Origin: Vibrio maritimus | GTDB lineage: Bacteria; Pseudomonadota; Gammaproteobacteria; Enterobacterales; Vibrionaceae | Direction: 5' to 3' | Assembly (NCBI GenBank): GCA_003263775.1 | Contig: JYJJ01000040.1 | Coordinates: 1-33,700 of the forward strand | Length of the DNA: 33,700 nucleotides | Part shown: positions 10,178 through 20,139 of the stretch, one piece after another | Layout: every line of letters begins with the position of its first letter | How positions within the stretch are numbered: the stretch's first letter is position 1 | The notes under the pieces: generated by a model | Database searches by the model: none | What the model was told of the DNA's origin: nothing | Seen by the model: only the letters and a program-made list of their open reading frames with translations | Translations under genes and position numbers: made by a program

Positions 10178-10858
10178 ATGCGATTTTTATCTCGGCTACC
10201 AAAACAATGCCATGTCTGCGGCTTTACGATTGACCACTCCCTTGGCCACAATCTTTGGTGTGAGCACTGCCAGCCATTATTTAATTTTGAACGTCATCGC
10301 TGCACGCGCTGTGGCCTGACTATGGACAACACCGCCGAGATCTGCGGTGCATGCCTCACCACACCACCCCCATGGCAAACTCTGACTTGTCTTGGCGATT
10401 ATCGGCCACCACTGTCGTCTTTTATCCAGCGTATAAAGCAACACCGAGAGCCTTGGTTATTACCACCGCTGAGTAAACTGCTCGCCAAGCGTATCAGCGA
10501 GCCTGCACCACTGCTGATTTGTGTTCCGACGCAGCTTCATGTCGAATTAAAACGTGGCTTTAACCTTAGTGAACTCATCATGCTGCAACTCTCGCAGCAC
10601 CTGCCAGAGGTAAAAACCGCCGACAACATTTTTCGCAAGCACCGCCAAACCGCGACTCAAAAAAGCCTCAATCGACAAGAAAGGATGGAGAACGTACGCC
10701 AAGCGTTCTCTCTCCAACAAAGACCCACATTAAAACACGTCGCCATTATTGATGATGTGGTCACAACCGGCGCAACCGTTCGGCATCTGAGTGAATTATT
10801 ACTTGAAGTGAACGTAGAAAAAATCGATATTTATTGTTTATGCCGTACCCCAAAGTAA
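10178..10858 (+). CDS. ComF family phosphoribosyltransferase-like protein (GntX-like)
   Basis: Protein of 226 residues in the ComF/GntX family. The N-terminus carries paired cysteine motifs (CHVCG, CEHC, CTRCG, CGAC) expected to bind zinc. The C-terminus has a phosphoribosyltransferase-type loop, [14 protein letters not shown] near residue 189. Relatives act in DNA uptake during natural transformation in several bacteria, and Vibrio species can be competent, but a role here is inference. The start at 10178 gives the short basic leader [10 protein letters not shown] before the first cysteine pair. It is followed by nfuA on the same strand, which has its own likely promoter. Confidence 0.88.
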   Translation: MRFLSRLPKQCHVCGFTIDHSLGHNLWCEHCQPLFNFERHRCTRCGLTMDNTAEICGACLTTPPPWQTLTCLGDYRPPLSSFIQRIKQHREPWLLPPLSKLLAKRISEPAPLLICVPTQLHVELKRGFNLSELIMLQLSQHLPEVKTADNIFRKHRQTATQKSLNRQERMENVRQAFSLQQRPTLKHVAIIDDVVTTGATVRHLSELLLEVNVEKIDIYCLCRTPK

Positions 10859-10908
10859 GCCCACTGTTGGGTTGTCAGCCAGATTGCGCAGAGGATGTGC
10901 AAAATTTT

Positions 10909-10937
10909 TTGGCATCTACTCGTGACAGGAGTAGAAT
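10909..10937 (+). promoter_or_regulatory. Predicted sigma70 promoter for nfuA
   Basis: TTGGCA at 10909-10914 and TAGAAT at 10932-10937 are separated by exactly 17 bases. Each hexamer matches consensus at five of six positions. It lies 37 bases before the chosen nfuA start, in the gap after comF, so nfuA can be transcribed alone. In E. coli nfuA responds to iron-sulfur status. I did not identify an IscR site here. Confidence 0.6.
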
Positions 10938-10974
10938 GGGGGTAATAACCTACAATCTTACTCAGGTATTCGTC

Positions 10975-11562
10975 GTGTCAAATCCAATTACTATTACAGA
11001 AAGTGCTCAAAGCCACTTCGCTAAACTACTGGCTCAACAGCCAGAGGGAACGAACATCCGTGTTTTTGTCGTTAACCCAGGCACTCAAAACGCTGAGTGT
11101 GGTGTGTCTTACTGCCCACCAGAAGCGGTTGAGTCTAACGACACCGAATTCAAGTACGAAGCACTGTCAGCCTACGTTGATGAGCTATCTCTGCCATTTC
11201 TAGAAGATGCAGAGATCGACTTTGTTACCGACAAAATGGGTTCACAGCTAACCCTAAAAGCGCCAAACGCAAAAATGCGTAAAGTTTCCGATGATGCACC
11301 ACTGATGGAGCGTGTTGAGTACGCAATCCAAACTCAGGTTAACCCACAGCTAGCGGGTCACGGTGGTCACGTAAGTTTGATGGAAATTACTGAAGAAGGT
11401 ATCGCTATCGTGCAGTTCGGCGGTGGTTGTAACGGTTGCTCGATGGTGGACGTAACACTAAAAGAAGGCATCGAGAAGCAGCTTCTTCAAGAATTCTCTG
11501 GTGAGCTAACCGCTGTCCGAGATATGACAGAGCACGATCGCGGCGAGCATTCTTACTACTAG
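10975..11562 (+). CDS. nfuA: Fe-S biogenesis protein NfuA
   Basis: Scaffold or carrier that delivers 4Fe-4S clusters to target proteins, especially under oxidative stress or iron limitation. It has 195 residues. The N-terminal degenerate A-type domain starts [20 protein letters not shown], and the C-terminal Nfu domain holds the cluster-binding pair Cys152/Cys155 in [11 protein letters not shown]. It ends RGEHSYY as in E. coli NfuA. The open frame extends upstream to 10834, but that stretch overlaps the comF end and the predicted promoter. The GTG at 10975 matches the family N-terminus and follows an AGG motif. Confidence 0.95.
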   Translation: MSNPITITESAQSHFAKLLAQQPEGTNIRVFVVNPGTQNAECGVSYCPPEAVESNDTEFKYEALSAYVDELSLPFLEDAEIDFVTDKMGSQLTLKAPNAKMRKVSDDAPLMERVEYAIQTQVNPQLAGHGGHVSLMEITEEGIAIVQFGGGCNGCSMVDVTLKEGIEKQLLQEFSGELTAVRDMTEHDRGEHSYY

Positions 11563-11596
11563 CAAGGATGCTCATTGCCAAATTTGTTTTCGAATC

Positions 11597-11630
11597 GAGC
11601 GCCAAGGTAAACCTTTGCGCTCTTTTTTTT
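11597..11630 (+). terminator. nfuA terminator
   Basis: A hairpin with GAGCG and CGCTC outer arms and AGGT/ACCT inner pairing is followed by a run of eight Ts. It begins 35 bases past the nfuA stop. Confidence 0.85.
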
Positions 11631-11779
11631 AGCACTACCATTTGGCGCGCGTCCAAATCCTATATATATTAATCACTAACTACTATTCGAGTGCCAAGTG
11701 CTTAATGTTTGTAACAAGCAAGCGTTTCAAACACCCTAGCGTTATAGAAAACATTGGCACCCAGCGGAGGAGAACGCCC

Positions 11780-12337
11780 ATGCCATCCAAAAAAGGACCT
11801 GAGATCTTAGCCCAAAAGACAGTAGCTGAATCTAGGCTATTTAAAATTGAGGCTTTAGACTTAGCGTTTTCGAACGGCGAAAAGCGCACGTATGAGCGCA
11901 TGAAACCGAGTGGTCGCAATGCGGTCATGATGGTGCCGATCACTGAGCATGGGGATATCTTGCTGGTTCGCGAATATGCAGCAGGCACCGAGCGCTACGA
12001 ACTGGGCTTTCCAAAAGGACTCATCGATCTAGGCGAGAGTGCCGAGCAAGCGGCGGTACGTGAACTCAAAGAAGAAATTGGTTTTGGCGCCAACACGCTA
12101 ACACCACTCAAAGAGGTGATTCTTGCACCTTCGTATTTCTCCAGTCGCATGACTTTGTTTGTTGCTCAAGATCTCTACCCAGAGCAACTCGAAGGGGACG
12201 AACCAGAGCCTCTAGAAATCGTGAAATGGCCATTGGCACAAGCCGATGAGCTACTTACTCATCTCGACTTCTCAGAAGCGCGCAGTATTACCGCATTGCT
12301 ACTAATGCTAAGAATGAAGTCAGAGTTGGGGTTATAA
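11780..12337 (+). CDS. nudE: ADP compounds hydrolase NudE
   Basis: Nudix hydrolase of 185 residues, expected to cleave ADP-ribose, diadenosine polyphosphates and NADH-type nucleotides. The Nudix box GLIDLGESAEQAAVRELKEE followed by IGF is at about residues 77-99 and has the Gx5Ex7REUxEExGU pattern. The ATG at 11780 follows a strong GGAGG site. The longer frame beginning at 11642 is not supported by family resemblance. cysQ starts one base after the nudE stop, so the two genes are very likely translationally coupled. Both remove by-product nucleotides. Confidence 0.94.
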   Translation: MPSKKGPEILAQKTVAESRLFKIEALDLAFSNGEKRTYERMKPSGRNAVMMVPITEHGDILLVREYAAGTERYELGFPKGLIDLGESAEQAAVRELKEEIGFGANTLTPLKEVILAPSYFSSRMTLFVAQDLYPEQLEGDEPEPLEIVKWPLAQADELLTHLDFSEARSITALLLMLRMKSELGL

Positions 12338-12338
12338 C

Positions 12339-13165
12339 GTGGCAACAAGACATTTAGATTTATCGCATCACCTTCCTGCTGTCATCGACATCGCTCGTCA
12401 GGCTGGCCAGCTTATTCTCGACATCTACGAGAACAAAGACTACGAAGCCTTTACCAAAGATGATGAAACCCCAGTGACCAGCGCTGACTTAGCTGCGCAT
12501 AAACTGATTATGGAAAAGCTCTCTGAGCTGACACCAGATATCCCTGTCTTGTCTGAAGAAGCAGCGGATATTAGTTTAGAGCAACGCTCACAATGGAGCA
12601 CCTATTGGCTGGTCGACCCCTAGATGGTACTCAGGAGTTCATCGCCCGCAGTGGCGACTTTGCGACCATCATTGCATTAGTGAGCAACAACAAGCCGATC
12701 ATGGGCGTGGTGTACGCACCGGTGTCCGGCGTGACCTATCACGCTTATGAAGGCAAAGGGGCATGGAAAATTCCAAGCCTAGGGGAAAGCCTGCGCATCA
12801 AAATACTCAAACACGAGATGCCACAACAATCTATCGCTATTGCCATTAGCCGTCGTCAAAATATCAATCGCATCACACAGCGAATGAGCAGCGCATGGAA
12901 CTATGACTTAGTGCCTCTTGGCTCTGCCGCTCTCAAAGCCTGCTTGGTCGCTGAAGGAGCTGTCGATTGCTATCTGCGCCTTGGACCAACCGGCGAGTGG
13001 GATACCGCAGCGACACAATGCATTGTTGAAGAAGCCGGTGGCACCATTGTCGATACCGAGCTTCAGCCTCTCTCTTACAACGAGCGCGAAACACTCGAGA
13101 ACCCGAACTTTATTGTGATTGGCGATCGAGATCTGCCATGGGATCAAATCCTAGTACAGAGCTAA
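12339..13165 (+). CDS. cysQ: 3'(2'),5'-bisphosphate nucleotidase CysQ (frameshifted)
   Basis: Mg2+-dependent phosphatase of the inositol monophosphatase superfamily that turns 3'-phosphoadenosine 5'-phosphate into AMP, clearing a by-product of sulfate assimilation. Visible metal-site motifs are the SEEAA element near residue 68 and WLVDPLDGTQEF near residue 90. A later motif is GEWDTAATQCIVEEAGGT. It starts with GTG, one base after nudE. The frame stops inside the DPLDGT motif because a run of four Cs (12617-12620) should be five. Restoring the base joins both halves exactly at the catalytic motif and gives 275 residues, the family size. Confidence 0.93.
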
Positions 13166-13190
13166 CACTCTGCTTTAGTTGCTAAAATTG

Positions 13191-13215
13191 AAAAAGGAGG
13201 CTAAGCCTCCTTTTT
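13191..13215. terminator. Bidirectional terminator between cysQ and gspN
   Basis: Arms AAAAAGGAGGC and GCCTCCTTTTT are separated by three bases, with T-runs on both strands. It ends cysQ (+) and is also correctly placed 24 bases after the last gene of the type II secretion operon (-). Confidence 0.92.
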
Positions 13216-13238
13216 GTTGTTTTTAACCTAGCGTTCGC

Positions 13239-13997
13239 TTAAAAGCGCCCTTGATAATTGAACGAATACCGTCCTTCGCCATCTGGGTTACCAAGCCATC
13301 TCAACTGCTGACGCATATTCGTCGGAAACTCAGATTCAGGCCTAAACCACGCCTGTGATTGATACTGTCGATTTGGGGTCACACTCGCAGAGAACTGACT
13401 CGACACCTGATTACTGCGTTGCTTCCCGCAGCAGAAAGCACACTGTCATCACAAGATAAGTCCACAATTGTCGGCCCCAGTCCTAAACTACCGATAGGCG
13501 ACTCAATATATCCTGCATTCCAAGACAAGCTCCCATCACCACTTCCGCACCATGGCGACGCATAGTTGAGAGACTTAATGGCAAGCTCCAGCTGACCACC
13601 TGCTTTAATTGGTACCGGAATAGGCGCGTACTGAACCACGGTATCCGCAGGGATGGAAGCAAGAACGTTCTTAAGGTAAGCACCAGACATGCTCACACCA
13701 AGATTTCCTCGCCCCGATAGACCTAACGTACTACCGCGACCAAAGCGCACTGAATACTCTGGCGAGAGCGTCAAAAGACTAGACCAACTAAACTGCCACG
13801 ACACATCACCGATGGAGTATTGCTGGAATCGAACATTCTGCGCGTTGCCTTGCCAAATAGTACCTGTAGTGCCATCCAGAGCGAGCTCTCTAGCATAGGG
13901 CATAGCTCATCACAACACTGGCAGGTAGGTGATAAATCGCGCTAGCGGCAAAAACTGTGGTACACAGTAAGCCGTATTTGATGACTTTTTTTACCAC
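13239..13997 (-). CDS. gspN: Type II secretion system protein GspN (two frameshifts)
   Basis: Accessory inner-membrane-anchored component of the type II secretion system and the last gene of the operon. The N-terminus (KKVIKYGLLCTTVFAASAIY) is a signal anchor. The body contains TTGTIWQGNAQNVRF near residue 45, typical of GspN. The start GTG follows directly after the gspM stop. Two breaks are seen. At 13904 one base appears extra, joining HLPASVVMS to MPYARELALD. At about 13415 one A is missing, joining SAAGSNA to SNQVSSQFSASVTPN and running to SFNYQGRF. Repaired length is 252 residues, equal to known Vibrio GspN. Confidence 0.85.
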
Positions 13998-14492
13998 TTA
14001 GCCACCTCTTTTAAATTGCAATCGGTTGACTTCAATAACACCATTTTGATCGGCCTTGTCGATATCTAGGATCTCAACCGTCACTCCGTGGTTGTCTTGC
14101 AAGTAAAACAGCCAATTAACAAAGAACTCAAACGGAATCGGCTTGATCCATACTTGCAACTGATCATTGCGTGGCTGCATACGAATGAGTTCAATACTGA
14201 ATCGATTCGTCGAAGAGGTGATCACGCGGTTAAGCGGCTCCTTGGAAACAACTACCCCACCCGCTTGTCTTTGCTGCGAAATGTCGTCCGCCTTTTGCTT
14301 CACCCATGTAAGCAATTGTCTTTCAGACTGGATACGTGATTGAGCAAGCTCTGTACGTTGAGCAAAAGGGGCTAAAATTCCCCAATAAACAATGCCAAGC
14401 AAAATCACCAACGAGCAAACCACAACCAGTCGCTGCTCTCGCTGACTGATACTCAGCCACCAGCTTTGAAGGTTCAGTAATAATCCTTTCAT
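13998..14492 (-). CDS. gspM: Type II secretion system protein GspM
   Basis: Inner-membrane platform protein of 164 residues that partners GspL. A short cytoplasmic N-terminus (MKGLLLNLQSWWLSISQREQ) carries the family's S-x-R-E-Q motif. One transmembrane helix follows at about residues 23-41, then a periplasmic ferredoxin-like domain. No frame break. It starts 6 bases after gspL ends and abuts gspN, consistent with a tightly packed operon. Confidence 0.93.
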   Translation of the reverse strand: MKGLLLNLQSWWLSISQREQRLVVVCSLVILLGIVYWGILAPFAQRTELAQSRIQSERQLLTWVKQKADDISQQRQAGGVVVSKEPLNRVITSSTNRFSIELIRMQPRNDQLQVWIKPIPFEFFVNWLFYLQDNHGVTVEILDIDKADQNGVIEVNRLQFKRGG

Positions 14493-14498
14493 TACGCT

Positions 14499-15731
14499 CT
14501 ACTTCTTCTTAAGTACAAAGTTACCCATGACCACCTCGCCGTTGCGATTAAGTGGTCCTTGAGAAACTTCAAATTGCGTTTCTAACTTCACTCGCGCCGC
14601 CTCGAAACTGTCAAAGTCTCGACTGGTGACATTCATGCGAACTTCATTACGGTTGCCATCGAACGTAAAACTCTGCACTTGCATGCCATTCACTTGCCCT
14701 ACCGTATCGGGAAGTTTCGACAACCACTCCAACACTGAAGCACTCGACAGCTCACTGCCTCCTAGGCTCTTCAGCTCATCATCCAGCTGGCGCTTGAGGT
14801 AGCTCACCGTCGGGATGCGCTTTTTGTCTGGCAGAACCGTTCGGAAAATTCGTTCACTTTCGGCGCGATAGGCCGCCGCTTGAGCCTCGTATTGATTCAC
14901 CAACACCACTTGTTGTGCGACCAATGCAACAACAAGCACCGAAGCAGCAATAGCAACTTTCTGCCAAACTTTCCAATGCCTTAAAAACGATGCTTTCGGC
15001 TTAAACTCACCGGTCATCAAGTTAGCACTCGCTTCTACGGTGCCTTTTGACAGCAGCGCCATCGCCGGCTCTGGCGGCATGCTTTGCCAATCGATATGCA
15101 AAGATCGCTCAGCCAGCGACTTGGCAACCGGAGAGTAGCTCTCTATCACAACTTTGCTGTCATCGTCACTTGTTGATTGAACTAAGTAATCGGAGTCAAT
15201 GACCGCATCCATCCAACCCTCATCGACAACAAGGCCGCTTTGATTGCCCGTACGAAACAGCCATTGACCATCGAGATGAATCGCGCTCACATGGTCTGTT
15301 TGCGGCAACGCCAAGACATCAGGGATCACTTTTTTGACTTCTATACCTTGCTCTGCAAAGCGATCAATCACATGCGTAAGGTATTGGCGATCCACCGCAG
15401 CGATAGAAGCGCGACCACCTTGTTTACTAAAGATGGTAAAGTGCAGCTCATCGACATCTTGTGCTATGTCATCTTCGACAATAAACGGCAACATCGACTC
15501 AAACTGACGCGCGCCACCTGCAGGGATCTCGACATCAGCAAAGTGCACATCCTGTCCACTCAGCATCAGCAACGTCACACGCTGCTGTGCATACTCTTTT
15601 ATGTCAGCGAGCTGGTCGAGGTTATTAAGCTCTCCGCTGGCTATCACTTCTTGCTGACTAGTTGACCATACCGCCCAATGTATGTGGCTATCTGGTTGGC
15701 TATTCAGGCGAACGGTTAAGAACTCGCTCAC
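14499..15731 (-). CDS. gspL: Type II secretion system protein GspL
   Basis: Inner-membrane platform protein linking the GspE ATPase to GspM. It has 410 residues. The N-terminal cytoplasmic actin-like domain starts [21 protein letters not shown] single transmembrane helix, VAIAASVLVVALVAQQVVL, lies near residues 259-277, and a periplasmic domain follows. An upstream in-frame start adds MEDL. I chose the GTG at 15731 because SEFLTVRL is the usual N-terminus. The start lies inside the end of gspK, a 32-base overlap, suggesting translational coupling. Confidence 0.94.
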   Translation of the reverse strand: MSEFLTVRLNSQPDSHIHWAVWSTSQQEVIASGELNNLDQLADIKEYAQQRVTLLMLSGQDVHFADVEIPAGGARQFESMLPFIVEDDIAQDVDELHFTIFSKQGGRASIAAVDRQYLTHVIDRFAEQGIEVKKVIPDVLALPQTDHVSAIHLDGQWLFRTGNQSGLVVDEGWMDAVIDSDYLVQSTSDDDSKVVIESYSPVAKSLAERSLHIDWQSMPPEPAMALLSKGTVEASANLMTGEFKPKASFLRHWKVWQKVAIAASVLVVALVAQQVVLVNQYEAQAAAYRAESERIFRTVLPDKKRIPTVSYLKRQLDDELKSLGGSELSSASVLEWLSKLPDTVGQVNGMQVQSFTFDGNRNEVRMNVTSRDFDSFEAARVKLETQFEVSQGPLNRNGEVVMGNFVLKKK

Positions 15732-16724
15732 TAAATCCTCCAAATCGACGACGAACGACCGTCACTTCCTGCCTATCTTGGCTATAAAACAGGCTGCGAA
15801 GACGCATCCGCGACTCTCCAACAACAACCTGAGTGTCCATTTCAAAATAGGCACTGTCTACAGCAAGATACTGTTGCGCTTGCTGTTTAGTATTATCATC
15901 CACGCTGGCCATCTGCGACTCAGCGAGAAACTTATCAATTCCTGACCAACCATCGAACGGGCGGTTCTCTATCATTTGTCTCGCATTCTCTAGCGAGAGA
16001 TTCGGTGCAAACAGCGCTGATAATAGTCCAGCCTGCTCTTCAACCAGCGTATTTACATTGAGACGCCAATCGCTTGTTGGCAATGCACAAACCAAAGGCT
16101 GATACTGAGCATCGCATCGCCGCTCATCTGATTAATCGCTCTAAGCTCTGAGCTATCCGCAATCAAACCATTAGCCGCCACATAGGCAGGAGAGAGCGAT
16201 TCATAGTAGCTGTCTCCGACACCGGATACCGAGCGCACACTGGTCTCTTTGTTGACAAACTCCCATGTGGAGTCCGCCACCTGCTCTGCTTGGTAGTTTT
16301 CAACTCCGCTTTCCTCGAGCAGCTTTTGGAAAAAGCGCACTAAAAAGGGCTTGGTTGCGCTGTTTTGATTCGGCTGAACCGTCGATAACGCATTGATATT
16401 AAAACAAGCCTGCATATCACGAATGTAGCCCGTCGCCTCACCATAATCGAGTGGATAAGTACGCTCTTCAATCGCCCAAGGCTGATTGAGGTTCACGCTG
16501 TCTTTATTGTCTTTGTAGCTCTCTTTTATCGCCACCGACGCCAATGCTTCAACGCCAATCGCATACCAATAAGCTTGCTGATAATTCACCTGATTAGACG
16601 CGCGAGTAAATTGACTAAACAGACGCTCCGACATCGTGGCTGCAATAGATACCATAATGGCAAGTAACAGCAGAATCACAATCAAGGCGACCCCTTTTTG
16701 GGATTTAACCGTCACTCTTGTCAT
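15700..16724 (-). CDS. gspK: Type II secretion minor pseudopilin GspK (frameshifted)
   Basis: Minor pseudopilin thought to sit at the tip of the pseudopilus with GspI and GspJ. The N-terminal prepilin segment is [20 protein letters not shown]. It lacks the glutamate at position 5 of the mature protein, as is normal for GspK. A large globular domain follows, containing [12 protein letters not shown]. One base is missing at about 16107-16108. Restoring it joins [10 protein letters not shown] to [14 protein letters not shown] and gives 341 residues, the family length. The start overlaps the gspJ stop by 4 bases (ATGA type). Confidence 0.92.
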
Positions 16725-17422
16725 GAGTTACCGCCTTGGTTATTGCCCTGGTCATTACCTTGGTTGTTGCCACCCTCTGAGCCATTACTGTTACCGCCAG
16801 ATGTCGCATTGAGCGTACCCGCTGGAGTCAGATAGATACGGTTAATTTCATCAAAATCCTCAAAACGGATTTTTACTTCCACCGCAAGCGGAAGCGTCAT
16901 GTCGGTTTGCCACTCATTGCTCCAAGATTCGCCATTGTAAAAACGCATATCAAACGCTTCCACCTTGGTAAATATGGGGAGCACCACTGGAGGTTCGCCC
17001 ACACTAGTATCAGGATAGCGCCACCACAAACGCTCAAGTTTACCTTCTTGAAGGCGGTAACCAATCTTAGCCACTTCACCACGTGGAAATTGATTTTGCG
17101 GGTTAAGCCAACCGAGACGAGCAAACAGTAAACCTCGCCCTTCAGACTCCAATAACCCTTCTTGCCACAGCATCAAACGAGACAAAGGCTCTTCCCCTTC
17201 ATGACGAAACTGACGCAGCGCCAACTGCTTAAAGTCACTATCTAGATAAACAAAACCACGCTGGATTTCTTGTAGTCGAGTGCTGCGCTCTAGAGAAAGC
17301 TCATTGCTGCGCTGCACCTGATTCACCACTTGATAGGCCGCTACGCTTAAGCTGGCAAAAATCGCAATGGCCACCAGCACTTCGATGAGGGTAAAGCCTT
17401 TAACACGGTTACTTGTCGACAT
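16721..17422 (-). CDS. gspJ: Type II secretion minor pseudopilin GspJ
   Basis: Minor pseudopilin of 233 residues. The prepilin cleavage motif [19 protein letters not shown] has cleavage after Gly9 and Glu5 present in the mature form. It would be processed by the prepilin peptidase, which is not encoded here. The globular domain is complete. Unusually, the last 30 residues are an Asn/Gly/Gln-rich tail ([17 protein letters not shown]). It overlaps gspI by 14 bases and gspK by 4. Confidence 0.94.
   Translation of the reverse strand: MSTSNRVKGFTLIEVLVAIAIFASLSVAAYQVVNQVQRSNELSLERSTRLQEIQRGFVYLDSDFKQLALRQFRHEGEEPLSRLMLWQEGLLESEGRGLLFARLGWLNPQNQFPRGEVAKIGYRLQEGKLERLWWRYPDTSVGEPPVVLPIFTKVEAFDMRFYNGESWSNEWQTDMTLPLAVEVKIRFEDFDEINRIYLTPAGTLNATSGGNSNGSEGGNNQGNDQGNNQGGNS
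16724..16815 (-). repeat. Low-complexity repeat encoding the GspJ tail
   Basis: Imperfect short tandem repeats built on roughly 12-base units encode alternating NNQG/NDQG residues at the end of gspJ. Repeats of this kind can vary in number between strains. The boundaries are approximate. Confidence 0.6.
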
Positions 17423-17765
17423 AGCTTCTCACCGTCACTATCGGGCTCGCTTTCGCATCAGTAGCAACACTTACATCCACCGCAGAGAGTAAGTTATCTG
17501 CCGTTTCAACCGGCTGAATGCTCCAGTACCACTCACGCCCCGCCAATTTCTCTTTGCCTTTCTTAGCTTTAGGCTTTGCGGTATCGAGCATAAGCTTAGC
17601 CATCTGATTATCGACCACCATACTGGCAAACGCCTTCTCTTCCAGATAGCTTAGGGTGTTAATATGCTGACTGACCGCTCGGATGATGGAGATGGCCGCC
17701 GTGGCAAATATCGCCAGCGCTATCAGCACCTCTAGCAGGGTCATGCCTCTAACGGTCTTTTTCAT
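17409..17765 (-). CDS. gspI: Type II secretion minor pseudopilin GspI
   Basis: Minor pseudopilin of 118 residues that starts assembly of the pseudopilus tip. The prepilin motif RGMTLLEVLIALAIFATAA has Met at mature position 1 and Glu5 present. The C-terminal domain includes REWYWSIQPVETADNLL. No frame break. It overlaps gspH by 17 bases and gspJ by 14. Confidence 0.94.
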   Translation of the reverse strand: MKKTVRGMTLLEVLIALAIFATAAISIIRAVSQHINTLSYLEEKAFASMVVDNQMAKLMLDTAKPKAKKGKEKLAGREWYWSIQPVETADNLLSAVDVSVATDAKASPIVTVRSYVDK

Positions 17766-18354
17766 TCCAATCTTTCACATCCATAAGCGCCAACTGCCCA
17801 TTTTCTTTGACTTCGACGTACCAAGTTTGGTCTTGCAGTGCTCGATTCACCGGCGCAACAACAAATGCACCTTCGGTGATCTCTCCGCTAGAAAGAATAA
17901 AGACTTGTGGTGGCTTTTCGGTTTTTTTCTCTTTTTCCACATCGGCAAACATGTCTTCATCAAACAAAGAACCAGGCTCAAATAACCTGTCACTCTCACC
18001 CCAAATACCCGTGCTTAAATCGAGTTTGATCGACAAGGTTTCTGGCAAGGTCGTCTCTTCTGGGATCTTACTGAGTGACACGCGTTGCCACCCTTCAGAA
18101 GTCAATTCGAGAAACACGTATTGCTTTTTGGCTTCATCAACACGTATACCAAAATCTTTGCCTGCCAACATTGCTTCTTCGTTGAACAGTTGTAGCCTTT
18201 GGTATAAACGCTGCGCTTGCTGTTTAGTGTCATCACTTTGACTCTGAGGCAGGGTCGAAATCACCGCTACTGCACTGATAGAAAGCAGCACCAGTACCAG
18301 CATGATTTCCAGTAAGGTAAAACCTAATTGATGACGTTTTGACTGCAACAACAT
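17749..18354 (-). CDS. gspH: Type II secretion minor pseudopilin GspH
   Basis: Minor pseudopilin of 201 residues. The prepilin motif LGFTLLEIMLVLVLLSISAV follows a 10-residue basic leader, and Glu5 is present. The globular part contains DFGIRVDEAKKQYVFLELT. Its role is thought to be connecting the major pseudopilus to the GspIJK tip. It lies 48 bases after gspG, with no strong terminator between them. Confidence 0.93.
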   Translation of the reverse strand: MLLQSKRHQLGFTLLEIMLVLVLLSISAVAVISTLPQSQSDDTKQQAQRLYQRLQLFNEEAMLAGKDFGIRVDEAKKQYVFLELTSEGWQRVSLSKIPEETTLPETLSIKLDLSTGIWGESDRLFEPGSLFDEDMFADVEKEKKTEKPPQVFILSSGEITEGAFVVAPVNRALQDQTWYVEVKENGQLALMDVKDWNEKDR

Positions 18355-18402
18355 GGAGATTCACTTTGAACGAAGGAGAGGCTGCCGCCTCTCCTTTGGT
18401 GA

Positions 18403-18846
18403 TTACTGGAAGTCTTGGATGTTCCAGTTACCGATATCAGCCGCAGGGCCTTCACCGCCCTCTTGGCCGTCAGCACCTAGTGTAAAGATGTCGATAGTGC
18501 CTTTATCACCAGGGCTTAGGTATTGGTATTCGTTGCCCCATGGGTCAGCAGGTAGACGACGAATGTAACCGCCGTCGCGGTAGTTGCGTGGCTCTGGGTT
18601 GGTTGGTTTGGTTACCAACGCTTCTAGGCCTTGATCCGTCGTTGGGTAAACACTGTTATCCAGTTTGTACATATCAAGTGCATTTTCCAGAGCAACGATA
18701 TCCGTTACTGCTTTCTGTTGGTCTGCTTTCTCTTTGTTGCCCAGCAAGTTAGGTACGACAAAGCTTGCCAAAATACCTAGAATAACAACCACTACCATTA
18801 CCTCTAATAAGGTAAAGCCGGATTGTTTTTTCATTGTTTTTTTCAT
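18403..18846 (-). CDS. gspG: Type II secretion major pseudopilin GspG
   Basis: Major subunit of the pseudopilus, 147 residues. The prepilin motif SGFTLLEVMVVVVILGILAS follows the leader MKKTMKKQ, and Glu5 is present. The C-terminal region contains DPWGNEYQYLSPG and DIFTLGADGQEGGEGPAADI, the calcium-binding loop region conserved in major pseudopilins. The open frame extends upstream to 18894, but the ATG at 18846 has a GGAG site 6 bases before it and gives the usual short leader. Confidence 0.96.
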   Translation of the reverse strand: MKKTMKKQSGFTLLEVMVVVVILGILASFVVPNLLGNKEKADQQKAVTDIVALENALDMYKLDNSVYPTTDQGLEALVTKPTNPEPRNYRDGGYIRRLPADPWGNEYQYLSPGDKGTIDIFTLGADGQEGGEGPAADIGNWNIQDFQ

Positions 18847-18907
18847 CTCTAACTCCAAATAAACGCCCTCAATATAGAGGGCAATACTAACCATTTGACT
18901 GATTGGA

Positions 18908-20139
18908 TTAACCAGACATCAAATTGTTCATTTCCAAAATCGGCATTAGGGTCGCCATCACAATAAACAGTACTAAACCTGCCATTAGGGCGATCAATGC
19001 TGGGGTGAAAATGCCTAGGGCAATATTCACTGTTGATTCAAAGCTTTGATCTTGGTTGTCAGCCGCACGCGTCAGCATGCTCTCTAGCTCACCACTTTGC
19101 TCACCACTGGCGATCATATGCAGCATCATAGGTGGGAACAGCTTGGTTTGCTCAAGTGCCTTACGAAGACTTGCCCCTTCTCGCACATTATCGGCCGCCG
19201 TGGACACTTGCTTCTTAGCAAAGTGGTTGGTCATCACGTCCACAGAGACTTTCATCCCTTCTAGGATAGGAATGGCACTCGACGTACAAATCGCTAAGGT
19301 GCGCGCAAAACGCGATGTATTCAGGCCACGAGCAATTTTACCAATGAGAGGAAGCCTAACACTTTGGTGTCCCAACTCATACGGATAGACGGCTTACGAA
19401 GTGCGACTTTGATTAAATACAACGTCAGTGTAAAACCACCAAGCAGCAATAAGCCCCACTCTTGGATAAAGTCACTAGAAGAGAGCAAAAACTGCGTCGA
19501 TGCTGGTAGATCCTGCCCCATTTGCACAAACTGACCAACAATTTTGGGCACCACTGCCGCCAGCAAAAACGCCACAATCGATACCGCAAACACCACCAGC
19601 ACAACGGGGTAAATCATCGCTTGTTGCAGCTTAGAGCGCATTTTCTGACGATTCTCAGCGTAATCCGCGAGGCGCTCCAAAATAGAATCTAGGTGACCCG
19701 ACTTTTCACCAGCTGCCACCATAGAGCGAAACAGCTCATCGAAGACATGTGGATAATCAGCAAGACTGTCAGACAGCGTATAACCTTCGGTGACTTTAGA
19801 GCGAATGGCCGCCAGCATAGTACGAATACGTGGCTTTTCTGACTGCTCTGATACCGCTCGCAAACACTCTTCCAACGGCATGCCAGATTGAACTAAGGTC
19901 GATAGCTGGCGAGTTATCAGTGCCAAATCTGGCGTACTTAAGCCACGCTTAAACATTGGTTTAGCGTTAGTTGAGCCAGATGAATTTGACGACGCTTTGC
20001 CTTTGGCTTCAACAATATCAACTGGGATAAGGCCTTGCTCTTTCAGACGCTGACGCGCCTGACGAGCATTATCACCTTCAATCAGCCCTTTGACTTGCTT
20101 ACCTTTGGCATTCAGTGCCTTATAGTCGAATGCCGCCAC
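18908..20139 (-). CDS. gspF: Type II secretion inner membrane protein GspF (frameshifted)
   Basis: Polytopic platform protein with two repeated T2SSF domains. It starts MAAFDYKALNAKGKQVKGLI. The first domain contains the conserved LALITRQLSTLVQSGMPLEE, and the second the related TLAICTSSAIPILEGMKVS. Membrane segments include VVLVVFAVSIVAFLLAAVVP and, at the C-terminus, LIALMAGLVLFIVMATLMPI. One A is missing at about 19357. Restoring it joins SWDTKVL to RLPLIGKIARGLNTSRFART and gives 410 residues, as expected. It starts at the gspE stop with no gap. Confidence 0.93.

Noticed and set aside
15240..15665. Open frame of 141 codons on the plus strand
   Set aside because: It is antisense to gspL, with no plausible start context and no family match.
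17807..18241. Open frame of 144 codons on the plus strand
   Set aside because: It is antisense to gspH. Its Ser/Thr/Cys-rich composition is typical of shadow frames.
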